Assembly: GCA_934667095.1 (NCBI GenBank)
Contig: CAKULE010000005.1
Location: 67,663 to 131,662, forward strand
Reading direction: 5' to 3'
From: an uncultured Oscillospiraceae bacterium
GTDB taxonomy: Bacteria > Bacillota > Clostridia > Oscillospirales > Oscillospiraceae
DNA: 64,000 nucleotides
Each line of letters begins with the position of its first letter. The first letter of the stretch is position 1. Shown here piece by piece: positions 8,233 through 16,092 of this stretch. The notes beneath the pieces were generated by a model that had not been told where the DNA came from, did no database searches, and was given only the letters and a program-made list of their open reading frames with translations. The translations under genes and the position numbers were made by a program.

Positions 8233-8667
8233 GTGGAGATCAGGCTGGCGGAAAATCTGCGGACCCTGCGGGTCCAGAGCCGGCGGACGCTGGAGGACGT
8301 GGCGGAGATCATCGACGTGTCCCGGCAGTCGGTGTCCAAATGGGAGTCGGGGGAGAGCTGCCCCGATCTGGAGAAGTGCGTGCGGCTGGCCAAGCTGTAC
8401 CACGTGTCGCTGGACGCGCTGGTGAACAAGCCCATGCGGGAACTGGTCCGGGAGGAGAGCAAGAACGACAAGTACATGTTCGGCCTGATCCGGATGCGCC
8501 CGGACGGCACCATCAGGCTGCCGCCCCGGGCGATCGAAGTGTTCGAACTCACCCCGGAGGACGTGCTGCTGGTGGTGGGGGACACGGGACAGGCGGGCGG
8601 TATCGCCATCGCCAAGTGCGGCGGCGTGTACGACTTTATCGACAAAGACAGCGGAGAGGAGAAATGA
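8233..8667 (+). CDS. XRE family transcriptional regulator with C-terminal AbrB-like domain
   Basis: The 144-residue protein has an N-terminal lambda-repressor-type helix-turn-helix (residues 1-60) with LAENLRTLRVQSRRTLEDVAE and the recognition-helix sequence SRQSVSKWESGESCPDLE. After a short linker, a C-terminal segment from about residue 90 (RMRPDGTIRLPPRAIEVFEL, then EDVLLVVGD) resembles a SpoVT/AbrB swapped-hairpin domain. It therefore probably binds DNA through two modules; its target and signal are unknown. GTG at 8233 follows AAAGGAGG (8216-8223) by nine bases. Its stop overlaps the next gene by four bases (ATGA), so that small protein is a translational partner. Confidence 0.85.
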   Translation: MEIRLAENLRTLRVQSRRTLEDVAEIIDVSRQSVSKWESGESCPDLEKCVRLAKLYHVSLDALVNKPMRELVREESKNDKYMFGLIRMRPDGTIRLPPRAIEVFELTPEDVLLVVGDTGQAGGIAIAKCGGVYDFIDKDSGEEK

Positions 8668-8849
8668 ACTTGGAATTTGTGCGGATGGAGTACAGCAACA
8701 ACAAGATGACCACGGCGGAGCTCAGCGGCCACCGGGAGCTGATCCGGGAGTATGCCGAGCGGGGCTACCACTATGTGGGCTTCCTGCCGGTGAGCTTCGG
8801 CCCCAGCGGGAAGACGCTGGCCATCGACCTGATCTTTGAGAAGCTGTAA
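8664..8849 (+). CDS. Small protein coupled to the XRE regulator (DUF4177-like)
   Basis: The 61-residue product begins MNLEFVRMEYSNNKM and continues with a helix (GHRELIREYAERGYHYVGFLP) and a final strand (LAIDLIFEKL). The beta-alpha-beta pattern with RGYHYVGFLPV resembles DUF4177 small proteins, which have no assigned role. GGAGAGGAG precedes the ATG, which overlaps the regulator stop (ATGA). The terminator at 8854 closes the pair. Confidence 0.7.
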   Translation: MNLEFVRMEYSNNKMTTAELSGHRELIREYAERGYHYVGFLPVSFGPSGKTLAIDLIFEKL

Positions 8850-8853
8850 AACC

Positions 8854-8890
8854 AAAGCGCCCGGCCGGACATTGTCCGGCCGGGCGCTTT
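8854..8890. terminator. Bidirectional terminator between the XRE pair and tyrA
   Basis: A near-perfect stem of about 17 base pairs rich in G/C (AAAGCGCCCGGCCGGAC with its complement) ends in TTTT on the plus strand and AAA on its left foot, serving both convergent units. Confidence 0.9.
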
Positions 8891-8915
8891 TCTGATCGTG
8901 CAGGGGGGCGGGAGG

Positions 8916-9779
8916 TCAGCTCTGGGAGAGGCCGATGTCCAGATTCACCAGCTTTTTCCGGGCGGAGGAGTACTCCAGCATGGCCTTCAGCCGGCGCTTG
9001 TCTCCGGAGCGGAGCACCTCGCGGTACTTGTCCAGATTGTCCATCAGCCGGTCGAGGCAGGCGCACAGCGCCTCGGAGTTGTTGGAGAAGAGCTGGGTCC
9101 ACAGCCCGGCGTCCAGCGCGGCCACCCGGGTACAGTCCCGGAAGGAGTTGCCCTCGAATCCGCGGCAGGTGAACAGGCTCTCGTCGTCACTGACGGACAC
9201 GGCGATGATGTGCATCATCTGGCTGGTGTAGGCGATCATACTGTCGTGGGCCTCGGGGGTGGTGGTCACCACATCGCGGAAGCCGGCGTAGTCCGCCAGC
9301 CGGCGGATGAGGTCGATATGGGCTCCGGTGCTGGTGGGCCGCGGGGTCATGAGATAGTGGGCGTTGCGGAACATCTCCGGGAAGGAGTGCTCCACGCCGG
9401 AGAACTCCGTGCCCGCCATGGGGTGGCTGCCGATGAAGTCCACCTCCGGCGGCAGGGCCTCCGCCGCCTTCATGATGGCTCCCTTGATGCCGCACACGTC
9501 GGACACCAGACTGCCCGGGGCGAACAGCCCGCCGTCCTCCCGCAGGATGCGGATGATGCCTTCCGGGTCCATGCACAGGAAGGTGAGGTCCGCCTGCGGC
9601 AGGACCTCTCTGGGGTCCAGACTCACCCGGTCGCACACGCCGTGCTCCATGGCGTAGTCCGCCGTCTCCCGTCGGCGGGCAATGCCCACGACCTCGTAAT
9701 CCTCAAAGCCCCGCAGGGCTGCGGCGAGAGACCCGCCGATGAGGCCGAGGCCCATGATGGCAATGACCTTCTTTTCCAT
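8916..9779 (-). CDS. tyrA: Prephenate dehydrogenase
   Basis: This enzyme oxidatively decarboxylates prephenate to 4-hydroxyphenylpyruvate, the committed step to tyrosine. The 287 residues begin with a Rossmann NAD-binding motif (IMGLGLIGGSLAAAL, about residues 8-22). The substrate site shows GSHPMAGTEFSGVEHS (about 117-132), with the catalytic His in SHPM. The helical dimerisation domain follows, with AYTSQMMHIIAV and GNSFRDCTRVA. There is no chorismate mutase or ACT domain, so it is the minimal form. It lies 13 bases downstream of aroF and its GGGAGGAAG ribosome site overlaps the aroF stop, making a two-gene tyrosine/shikimate operon. Confidence 0.95.
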   Translation of the reverse strand: MEKKVIAIMGLGLIGGSLAAALRGFEDYEVVGIARRRETADYAMEHGVCDRVSLDPREVLPQADLTFLCMDPEGIIRILREDGGLFAPGSLVSDVCGIKGAIMKAAEALPPEVDFIGSHPMAGTEFSGVEHSFPEMFRNAHYLMTPRPTSTGAHIDLIRRLADYAGFRDVVTTTPEAHDSMIAYTSQMMHIIAVSVSDDESLFTCRGFEGNSFRDCTRVAALDAGLWTQLFSNNSEALCACLDRLMDNLDKYREVLRSGDKRRLKAMLEYSSARKKLVNLDIGLSQS

Positions 9780-9792
9780 GTTGCTTCCTCCC

Positions 9793-10815
9793 TTACAGTG
9801 CCGTGCGGCCCACGCAGCGGGCGATGGCGTCCAGCTTGGGCATCAGCGCATCGAACTGGGCGGGGGTGATGGACTGGGCCCCGTCGCACAGGGCGTGGGC
9901 AGGATCGTTGTGGACCTCGATAATGAGGCCGTCCGCCCCGGCGGCTACGGCGGCCAGCGCCATCCGCTCTACCATCCACGCCTTGCCGCAGGCGTGGGAG
10001 GGGTCCACCACCACCGGCAGGTGGGACTGCTTCTTTACCGCCAGCACGGCGCTGAGGTCCAGGGTGTTGCGGGTATAGGTCTCAAAGGTGCGGATGCCCC
10101 GCTCGCACAGGATGACGTTGGGGTTGCCGGCGGACATGATGTACTCCGCGCTCATGAGCCACTCCTCGATGGTGGCGGACAGCCCCCGTTTCAGCAGGAT
10201 GGGCTTGTCCGTGCCGGCGCCCAGCTTTTTCAGCAGCTGGAAGTTCTGCATGTTCCGGGCGCCCACCTGAATGACGTCCACCGTCCGCTGGAACTCCGGG
10301 ATGTACTCGGCGTCCATGATCTCGGTGACGATGGGCAGGCCGGTCTCCGCCCGGGCCTCCTCCAGCAGGCGCAGGCCCTCCAGCTCCAACCCCTGAAAGG
10401 AGTAGGGAGAGGTCCGGGGCTTGAACGCCCCGCCCCGGAGGGCGGAGGCCCCGCTGGCCTTCACCGCCGCGGCAATGCCGCACAGCTGGTCGTGACTCTC
10501 CACGCTGCACGGCCCGGCGATCACCGCCAGTCTGTTTCCGCCCACGGCAGTGCCGTTGCCGAGGTCGATGACGCTGTCGTCCGGGTGGTACTTGCGGTTG
10601 GCCATCTTGTACGGCTCGGACACCCGCATGACCCGGTCCACGCCGGGCAGCTGCTCCAGCACCTCCTGGTCCAGCTTGCCCGCATTGCCCTCCGCGCCCA
10701 GAATGGTGGACTCGCTGCCCCGGGAGACCATCACCCGGACGCCGCAGTCCTCCATCAGACGCTTGACCTTATCCAGCTCTTCAGGGCGGAAGCCCTGCTT
10801 CATAATTACGACCAT
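9793..10815 (-). CDS. aroF: 3-deoxy-7-phosphoheptulonate synthase (DAHP synthase, type I beta with N-terminal regulatory domain)
   Basis: DAHP synthase condenses phosphoenolpyruvate with erythrose 4-phosphate, the first step of the shikimate pathway. The 340-residue protein has an N-terminal ferredoxin-like (ACT-like) regulatory domain (about 1-70, VVIMKQGFRPEELDKV), as in the Thermotoga enzyme, followed by the TIM-barrel core. The core shows VIAGPCSVES, RGGAFKPRTSPYSFQG, EIMDAEYI, ILLKRG and VDPSHACGK, which carry the metal and substrate ligands. The ATG at 10815 follows CGGAG. It is transcribed from the strong promoter at 10855-10883 together with tyrA. Feedback control by an aromatic amino acid through the N-terminal domain is expected from the family. 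Confidence 0.96.
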   Translation of the reverse strand: MVVIMKQGFRPEELDKVKRLMEDCGVRVMVSRGSESTILGAEGNAGKLDQEVLEQLPGVDRVMRVSEPYKMANRKYHPDDSVIDLGNGTAVGGNRLAVIAGPCSVESHDQLCGIAAAVKASGASALRGGAFKPRTSPYSFQGLELEGLRLLEEARAETGLPIVTEIMDAEYIPEFQRTVDVIQVGARNMQNFQLLKKLGAGTDKPILLKRGLSATIEEWLMSAEYIMSAGNPNVILCERGIRTFETYTRNTLDLSAVLAVKKQSHLPVVVDPSHACGKAWMVERMALAAVAAGADGLIIEVHNDPAHALCDGAQSITPAQFDALMPKLDAIARCVGRTAL

Positions 10816-10854
10816 ATGGCTCTGCTCCGTTTCTGTTAGAATGATTGTGCCGTT

Positions 10855-10883
10855 ACTTTACTGCTTTTTTGCATTGAAGTCAA
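10855..10883 (-). promoter_or_regulatory. Sigma-A promoter of aroF-tyrA
   Basis: On the minus strand TTGACT (10878-10883) and TAAAGT (10855-10860) are 17 bases apart, 39 bases ahead of the aroF start. No T-box or trp-type leader is visible in the short leader. Confidence 0.7.
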
Positions 10884-10892
10884 GAGGAATTT

Positions 10893-10923
10893 GAAAAAGA
10901 GCGGTCCGGACGTAGGGGACCGC
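10893..10923 (-). terminator. Terminator of mtaB
   Basis: On the minus strand GCGGTCC and GGACCGC form a stem with a nine-base loop followed by TCTTTTT. It separates mtaB from the aroF promoter. Confidence 0.8.
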
Positions 10924-10938
10924 ACCTTTCGGCGGCGC

Positions 10939-12243
10939 TCAGACCAGCTCGCCCAGCAGGCAGCCGTCTCCTGCGGCGGTGATGCGCACCTGCCGCAGGC
11001 AGTTGTGCAGGGACTCACCCTGAGCCCGCACCAGTGTGTAGTTGGGTGCGTGGCCCTGCCATGCGCCGTCCTTCTCCTCCTCGAAGAGGACGGGCAGTGT
11101 CTCGCCTACCCAGCTGGCCAGAAAGATCTGCTCCAGCTCCGCGGCCACGGCAGCGGCCCGCTGGGCCCGTTCCTTCTTCTCCGCCCGGGAGAGCTGCCCG
11201 GGCATCCTGTCTGCCGGGGTGCCGGGCCGGCGGGAGTAGGGGAAGATGTGCATGGCGGAGAAGGCGCACCGCCGGATGAAGGCGAGGCCCTGCTGGAACT
11301 CTTCCTCGGTCTCGCCGGGAAAGCCCACGATCATGTCGGTGGTGATGCCGGGACGGTCGAAGTATTCCCGGAGTAATTTCACGCTTTCATAATACCGGGC
11401 GGAATCATATTTCCGGTTCATCCGGGCCAGAACTGTGTCGCACCCCGCCTGCATGGACAGGTGGAAGTGGGGACACAGGTTGGGCAGGGCGGCGGCCCGG
11501 CGGCAGAAGTCCGCCGTGATGGTGCGCGGCTCCAGCGAGCCCAGCCGCACCCGCAGCCCCGGGGCGGCGGCGCACAGGGCCTCCGTGAGGTCGATGAGGG
11601 ACAGGCCGTTTTTCAGGTCATGCCCCCACGAGGAGATCTCAATGCCGGTGAGGACGATCTCCCGGTAGCCCTCCGCCGCCAGCCGGGCGGCCTGCTCCAC
11701 TGCCTTGTCCAGCGGCAGGGAGCGTACCGGCCCCCGGGCGTAGGGGATGATGCAGTAGGAGCAGAAGTTGACGCAGCCGTCCTCCACCTTGAGCATGGCC
11801 CGGGTCCGGCCGGCCAGCCCGCCGGCGGGCAGCTCCTCAAAGGTCCGCTGGGCCATGATGTTCTGGGTGGTCACCAGCGGCTCCGGCTCCCCGTAGCCGC
11901 TGCGGGCAGCGGCGATGGCCTCCAGATTGTCCAGAAATCTCATCCGCCCGGAGGAGCCCGCCACCAGATCCACGCCCATGGCGGCCACGGCCTGCGGGTC
12001 GGTCTGGGCGTAGCAGCCGCACACGGCCACCACCGGGGCGGGGTCCCGCTGCTGGGCCCGGTGGATCACCGCGCGGCACTTGGTATCGCTGACGGCGGTG
12101 ACGGTACAGGTGTTGATGATATAGGCGTCGGCCTGCTCCCGAAAGTCCACCAGCGTGTGCCCCCGGCGGACAAGCTCCGCCTCGATGGCCTGGGTCTCGT
12201 ACTGGTTGACCTTGCAGCCCAGCGTGTAAATGGCGATCTTCAT
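10939..12243 (-). CDS. mtaB: tRNA (N6-threonylcarbamoyladenosine(37)-C2)-methylthiotransferase
   Basis: MtaB is a radical-SAM enzyme that adds a methylthio group to t6A at position 37 of ANN-decoding tRNAs. The 434 residues hold the UPF0004 N-terminal domain with cluster cysteines in TLGCKVNQYE, INTCTVT and CGCYAQ. The radical-SAM domain follows with CVNFCSYC (C-x3-C-x2-C, near residue 155) and RLGSLEPRTI, FHLSMQAGCD and DMIVGFPGETEEEF. A C-terminal TRAM domain ends the protein. Length and order of motifs fit the MtaB subgroup, as does the YTLGCKVNQYETQA start, rather than MiaB or RimO. It is a single gene with its own terminator. Confidence 0.95.
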   Translation of the reverse strand: MKIAIYTLGCKVNQYETQAIEAELVRRGHTLVDFREQADAYIINTCTVTAVSDTKCRAVIHRAQQRDPAPVVAVCGCYAQTDPQAVAAMGVDLVAGSSGRMRFLDNLEAIAAARSGYGEPEPLVTTQNIMAQRTFEELPAGGLAGRTRAMLKVEDGCVNFCSYCIIPYARGPVRSLPLDKAVEQAARLAAEGYREIVLTGIEISSWGHDLKNGLSLIDLTEALCAAAPGLRVRLGSLEPRTITADFCRRAAALPNLCPHFHLSMQAGCDTVLARMNRKYDSARYYESVKLLREYFDRPGITTDMIVGFPGETEEEFQQGLAFIRRCAFSAMHIFPYSRRPGTPADRMPGQLSRAEKKERAQRAAAVAAELEQIFLASWVGETLPVLFEEEKDGAWQGHAPNYTLVRAQGESLHNCLRQVRITAAGDGCLLGELV

Positions 12244-12321
12244 ACAGATACCTCGCAGAATAGATTGAGTCGATTATAGCAATCTTGCGGAGATTTGTAC
12301 AGAGGGACGGGGAAAGAAAGG

Positions 12322-12350
12322 TTTACAAGGAGGAAATACTTTGTTATACT
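12322..12350 (+). promoter_or_regulatory. Promoter of the MATE/HD/ACT gene run
   Basis: TTTACA (12322-12327) and TATACT (12345-12350) are separated by 17 bases, 35 bases ahead of the TTG start. Confidence 0.65.
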
Positions 12351-12385
12351 AAAACGTCGAATACAGAGACGAGAGGGCGATAGCC

Positions 12386-13786
12386 TTGACAGAGAGAGGA
12401 AACATGGTACAGGGCAGGGAGTGGAAGCATATTCTGCTGTTCACCCTGCCGCTGATGGCGGGCCACGCGCTCCAGCAGCTGTACAACACGGTGGACGGCA
12501 TCGTGGTGGGGAACTACATCGGTGACACGGCGCTGGCGGCGGTGGGGACCTGTGCGCCCCTGACGCTGGTGTTCATCGCCCTGTCCATCGGTATGTCCAA
12601 CGGCAGCTCCGTGGTGGTGGCCCAGTACTATGGGGCCAAAAAGTACGATGAGATGCGCCGGGCGGTGTCCACCTCCATCATTCTGCTGGTGGCCATCGGC
12701 GCGGTGCTGTCAGTGGTGGGGGCGCTGGTGGCCCGGCCCATGCTGAGGCATGTGCTCAACGTCGGCCCCGCCTATCTGGACTACGCCGCTGACTATTTCA
12801 CCATCTACGCCATCGGGCTGGTGTTCCAGTTTACCTATAACGTCTGCGCCGCCATGATGCGGGCCCTGGGGGACTCCAAGGCCACGCTGTACTTCCTGCT
12901 GGTGTCCTCCGTGGTGAATGTGGGGCTGGACCTGCTGTTCGTCATCAGCTTCCAGATGGGTACGGCGGGGGCGGCATGGGCCACCATTATCTCGCAGGCC
13001 ATGGCCGCGCTGGTGGCTGTGGTGTACATGTACCGGAAGCACGTCATCCTCCGGGTCCCCCGGCGGGAGTTCCGCTTCTACGGGGACTCCGCGGCCCTGT
13101 GCATGCGCATGGCCGTGCCCACCACCCTGGGGCAGTGTGTGGTGTCCTGCGGCAGTCTTGCCCTCCAGCGGCTGGTGAACAGCTTTGACCTGCTCTACCC
13201 CGGCATCATGGCCGGCGGCACCGCCGGCACCCGGCTGGAGAGCTTTATCATGATCCCCATTTTCTCCTTCAACTCCGCCATCGCCGCCTTCACCGGCCAG
13301 AACGTAGGCGCCGGCCGTCTGGACCGGGTGGAGCACGGCCGCCGGGCGGCCACCCTGATGAGTCTGGCCATCTGTGTGGTGATCTCCGCCGCAGGTCTGA
13401 TCTTCCGGGAGCCGCTGGTGCGCATTTTCGGCGTCACCGGTCAGGCCATGTACTTTGGCAAGCTCTACCTCACCATCTTCTGCCCCGGCCTGCTGCTGTT
13501 CAGCCTGCACATGAGTACCAGCGGCGTGATGCAGGGGGCGGGGGATGCGGTGTTCAACACGGTGGTCACCCTCAGCAGCTTTGCCCTGCGCTGCGTGCTG
13601 GCCTATACGCTGGCCTACCTGACGCCCCTGAGCTACTACGCCATCTGGCTGGCCACCCCCATGAGCTGGGTGTACAGCGTGGCCATGAGTTGGAGCCGCT
13701 TTTACAGCGGGAAATGGAAGCAGAAGGCGCTGGTGCGCGCCGCGCAGGAAGAGCCGGTGGAGACCATTGAAGAGGAGGTCCTGTGA
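12386..13786 (+). CDS. MATE family multidrug/metabolite efflux transporter
   Basis: This integral membrane antiporter of 466 residues has about twelve transmembrane helices in two MatE halves. The first half opens with ILLFTLPLMAGHALQQLYNTVDGIVVGNYIG, the classic MATE start, and the second repeats the pattern around FIMIPIFSFNSAIAAFTGQNVGAGRLDR. Such proteins export cationic compounds in exchange for sodium or protons; the substrate cannot be read from sequence. TTG at 12386 is chosen because GAGAGG (12371-12376) sits nine bases upstream. The in-frame ATG at 12404 has its purine run too close. The next gene starts three bases after the stop. Confidence 0.9.
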   Translation: MTERGNMVQGREWKHILLFTLPLMAGHALQQLYNTVDGIVVGNYIGDTALAAVGTCAPLTLVFIALSIGMSNGSSVVVAQYYGAKKYDEMRRAVSTSIILLVAIGAVLSVVGALVARPMLRHVLNVGPAYLDYAADYFTIYAIGLVFQFTYNVCAAMMRALGDSKATLYFLLVSSVVNVGLDLLFVISFQMGTAGAAWATIISQAMAALVAVVYMYRKHVILRVPRREFRFYGDSAALCMRMAVPTTLGQCVVSCGSLALQRLVNSFDLLYPGIMAGGTAGTRLESFIMIPIFSFNSAIAAFTGQNVGAGRLDRVEHGRRAATLMSLAICVVISAAGLIFREPLVRIFGVTGQAMYFGKLYLTIFCPGLLLFSLHMSTSGVMQGAGDAVFNTVVTLSSFALRCVLAYTLAYLTPLSYYAIWLATPMSWVYSVAMSWSRFYSGKWKQKALVRAAQEEPVETIEEEVL

Positions 13787-13789
13787 CCT

Positions 13790-14365
13790 ATGGACCACAG
13801 TTTTTTCGCCTATATTTTCCGTATGCGCTATATCGCCCGCTGGGCCCTGATGCGCAACACCCGCACGGAAAACGTGGAGGAGCACTCCTACGAGGTGGCC
13901 GTGCTGGCCCACGCACTGGCGGCCATCGGACGGGACGTGTTTCACAAGGCCGCCGACCCGGACAGAGCGGCCGCCGCCGCCCTGTTCCATGACGCGCCGG
14001 AGATCATCACCGGCGATATGCCCACCCCCATCAAGTACTACAACCCCGCCATCAAGGACGCCTACAAAGAAGTAGAGGCGGTGGCCCAGGACAAGCTGCT
14101 GTCCATGCTGCCGCCGGAGCTGGTCCCCGCCTACGAGCCGCTGGTGCGGGAGAGCGACGGGGCTGTCCGCCGCTACGTGAAGGCGGCGGACAAGCTGGCC
14201 GCGTGGCTCAAGTGTCAGGAGGAGCTGAAGGCGGGCAACAGCGAGTTCCGCCGGGCCGCGGACGAGACCATGGCCGCCCTCCGTGACATGGGCATGGAGG
14301 AAGTGGACTGGTTCATGGAGCGGCTGGGCCACGCCTTTACCCTTACGCTGGACGACCTCGGATAA
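13790..14365 (+). CDS. HD-domain 5'-nucleotidase (YfbR-like)
   Basis: The 191-residue protein matches the YfbR-type HD phosphohydrolases, which dephosphorylate deoxyribonucleoside 5'-monophosphates. The metal ligands are visible as EEHSYEVA (first His), LFHDAPE (the HD pair, about residues 65-71) and the later Asp in KAADKLAAWLKC (about 133-144). Family members begin FFAYIFRMRYIARWALMRNTRTENV, as here. It starts three bases after the MATE gene and shares its transcript. The aggagg site lies inside the end of the MATE gene. Confidence 0.88.
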   Translation: MDHSFFAYIFRMRYIARWALMRNTRTENVEEHSYEVAVLAHALAAIGRDVFHKAADPDRAAAAALFHDAPEIITGDMPTPIKYYNPAIKDAYKEVEAVAQDKLLSMLPPELVPAYEPLVRESDGAVRRYVKAADKLAAWLKCQEELKAGNSEFRRAADETMAALRDMGMEEVDWFMERLGHAFTLTLDDLG

Positions 14366-14397
14366 TTCTGAACGCCTGAAAAGGAGGATTTTAACCT

Positions 14398-14670
14398 ATG
14401 AAAAAAGCCATCGTCACCGTCATCGGCCGGGATCAGGTGGGCATCATCGCCGCCGTCTGCTCCCAACTCAGTGAAAAGAACGTCAACGTGCTGGACATCA
14501 GCCAGACCATCCTGCAGGAGTACTTCACCATGATCATGCTGGTGGACGTAGGGGCGGCCAATGTGCCCTTCGCCGTGCTGAAGGATGAGCTGGCCGCCGC
14601 CGGCGCCGCCCGCGGTCTGGACATCCGGGTCCAGCGGGAGGATACCTTTCAGGCCATGCATCAGCTTTGA
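14398..14670 (+). CDS. ACT domain protein (UPF0237)
   Basis: This single ACT domain of 90 residues shows the beta-alpha-beta-beta-alpha-beta order: KAIVTVIGRDQVGIIAAVCSQL, then NVNVLDISQTIL and FTMIMLVDV. The GRDQVGI loop is the usual ligand-binding turn. UPF0237 genes nearly always precede a UPF0210 gene, as here with nine bases between them. The pair is conserved in Firmicutes but its role is unproven; an amino-acid-sensing regulatory subunit is a fair guess. AAGGAGG lies ahead of the ATG. Confidence 0.9.
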   Translation: MKKAIVTVIGRDQVGIIAAVCSQLSEKNVNVLDISQTILQEYFTMIMLVDVGAANVPFAVLKDELAAAGAARGLDIRVQREDTFQAMHQL

Positions 14671-14679
14671 GGTGAGAGT

Positions 14680-16038
14680 ATGATCAGCAGCAACGATATT
14701 CTCAGCACCGTCCGCATGATCGACCAGCAGCATCTGGACGTGCGCACCATCACCATGGGCATCTCCCTTCTGGACTGCTGCGACCCCGATCCCACCCGGG
14801 CCTGCCGCAAGATCTACGACAAGATCACCGCCTCTGCCGAGCATTTGGTTCAGGTGGGGGAGGAGATCGAGACCGAGTTTGGCATCCCCATCGTCAACAA
14901 GCGCATCTCTGTCACGCCCATGGCGCTGGTGGCCGGCGCGTCGGACACGGAGGACTACGTCCCCTTTGCCAGGGCAATGGACGCGGCGGCCAAGGCCGTG
15001 GGGGTCAACTTCATCGGCGGCTTCTCCGCGCTGGTGCAGAAGGGCATGACCGCCGCCGACCGCAGGCTCATCGCCGCCATTCCCGAGGCGCTGGCCGTCA
15101 CCGATGTGGTGTGCTCCAGCGTGAACGTGGGCTCCACCAAGGCGGGCATCAACATGGACGCCGTGGCCCTTATGGGCCGCACCATCAAGGCCGCGGCGGA
15201 GCGCACCGCCGACCGGGGCGGCTTCGGCTGCGCCAAGCTGGTGGTGTTCTGCAACGCTGTGGAGGACAACCCCTTCATGGCCGGCGCCTTCCACGGCGTG
15301 GGCGAGGCGGAGCGCATCATCAACGTGGGCGTGTCCGGCCCCGGCGTGGTGTACCACGCCCTTCAGGCCGTGAAGGGCGAGCCCTTCGACGTGGTGGCCG
15401 AGACCGTGAAGAAGACCGCCTTTCAGGTGACCCGCATGGGCCAGCTGGTGGCCCGGGAGGCCAGCGCCCGGCTGGGCGTGCCCTTCGGTATCGTGGACCT
15501 GTCCCTGGCCCCCACCCCCGCCGTAGGGGACAGCGTGGCCCGCATTCTGGAGGAGATGGGGCTGGAGGTCTGCGGCACCCACGGCACCACCGCCGCGCTG
15601 GCCCTGCTGAACGATGCGGTGAAGAAGGGCGGCGTCATGGCGTCCTCCTCTGTGGGCGGCCTGTCCGGGGCCTTTATCCCTGTCAGTGAGGACGAGGGCA
15701 TGATCGCCGCGGCCTCCTCCGGTGTGCTGACGCTGGACAAGCTGGAGGCCATGACCTGCGTGTGCTCCGTGGGGCTGGACATGATCGCCGTCCCCGGTTC
15801 CACTACAGCGGATACCGTCTCCGCCATCATCGCCGACGAGGCAGCCATCGGTATGATCAACAACAAGACCACCGCCGTCCGCATCATCCCCGCCCCCGGC
15901 AAGGATGTGGGGGACACGGTGGAGTTCGGCGGCCTGCTGGGCTCCGCCCCGGTGATGCCCGTACATACCGAGTCAGCCGCCGCCTTCGTGGCCCGCGGCG
16001 GCCGCATCCCCGCCCCCCTGCACAGCCTGCGGAACTGA
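14680..16038 (+). CDS. UPF0210 / DUF711 (PFL family) protein
   Basis: The 452-residue protein belongs to the DUF711 family, whose structures show a fold related to glycyl-radical (PFL-like) barrels but without the radical glycine machinery. Visible conserved stretches are VRMIDQQHLDVRTITMGISLLDC, NKRISVTPMALVA, VGVNFIGGFSALVQKG and VCSSVNVGSTKAGINMDAV. The C-terminal half has AAVGDSVARILEEMG-like and GTHGTTAALALLNDAVKKGG segments. No enzyme activity has been demonstrated for the family. It is the last gene of the run and ends at the bidirectional terminator at 16051. Confidence 0.9.
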   Translation: MISSNDILSTVRMIDQQHLDVRTITMGISLLDCCDPDPTRACRKIYDKITASAEHLVQVGEEIETEFGIPIVNKRISVTPMALVAGASDTEDYVPFARAMDAAAKAVGVNFIGGFSALVQKGMTAADRRLIAAIPEALAVTDVVCSSVNVGSTKAGINMDAVALMGRTIKAAAERTADRGGFGCAKLVVFCNAVEDNPFMAGAFHGVGEAERIINVGVSGPGVVYHALQAVKGEPFDVVAETVKKTAFQVTRMGQLVAREASARLGVPFGIVDLSLAPTPAVGDSVARILEEMGLEVCGTHGTTAALALLNDAVKKGGVMASSSVGGLSGAFIPVSEDEGMIAAASSGVLTLDKLEAMTCVCSVGLDMIAVPGSTTADTVSAIIADEAAIGMINNKTTAVRIIPAPGKDVGDTVEFGGLLGSAPVMPVHTESAAAFVARGGRIPAPLHSLRN

Positions 16039-16050
16039 GACAGAGATGAA

Positions 16051-16085
16051 AGCGCCCCCGCCGTCCAAAGGACGGCGGGGGCGCT
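16051..16085. terminator. Bidirectional terminator
   Basis: A 16-base-pair stem (AGCGCCCCCGCCGTCC with its complement, AAA loop) with a GTTTTATTT tail separates the UPF0210 gene from the convergent MATE gene. Confidence 0.9.
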
Positions 16086-16092
16086 GTTTTAT

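Noticed and set aside
8010..8849. Plus-strand frame of 279 codons over the XRE regulator
   Set aside because: Only the last 61 codons (8664-8849) are a real gene; the rest is the out-of-frame reading of the XRE gene.
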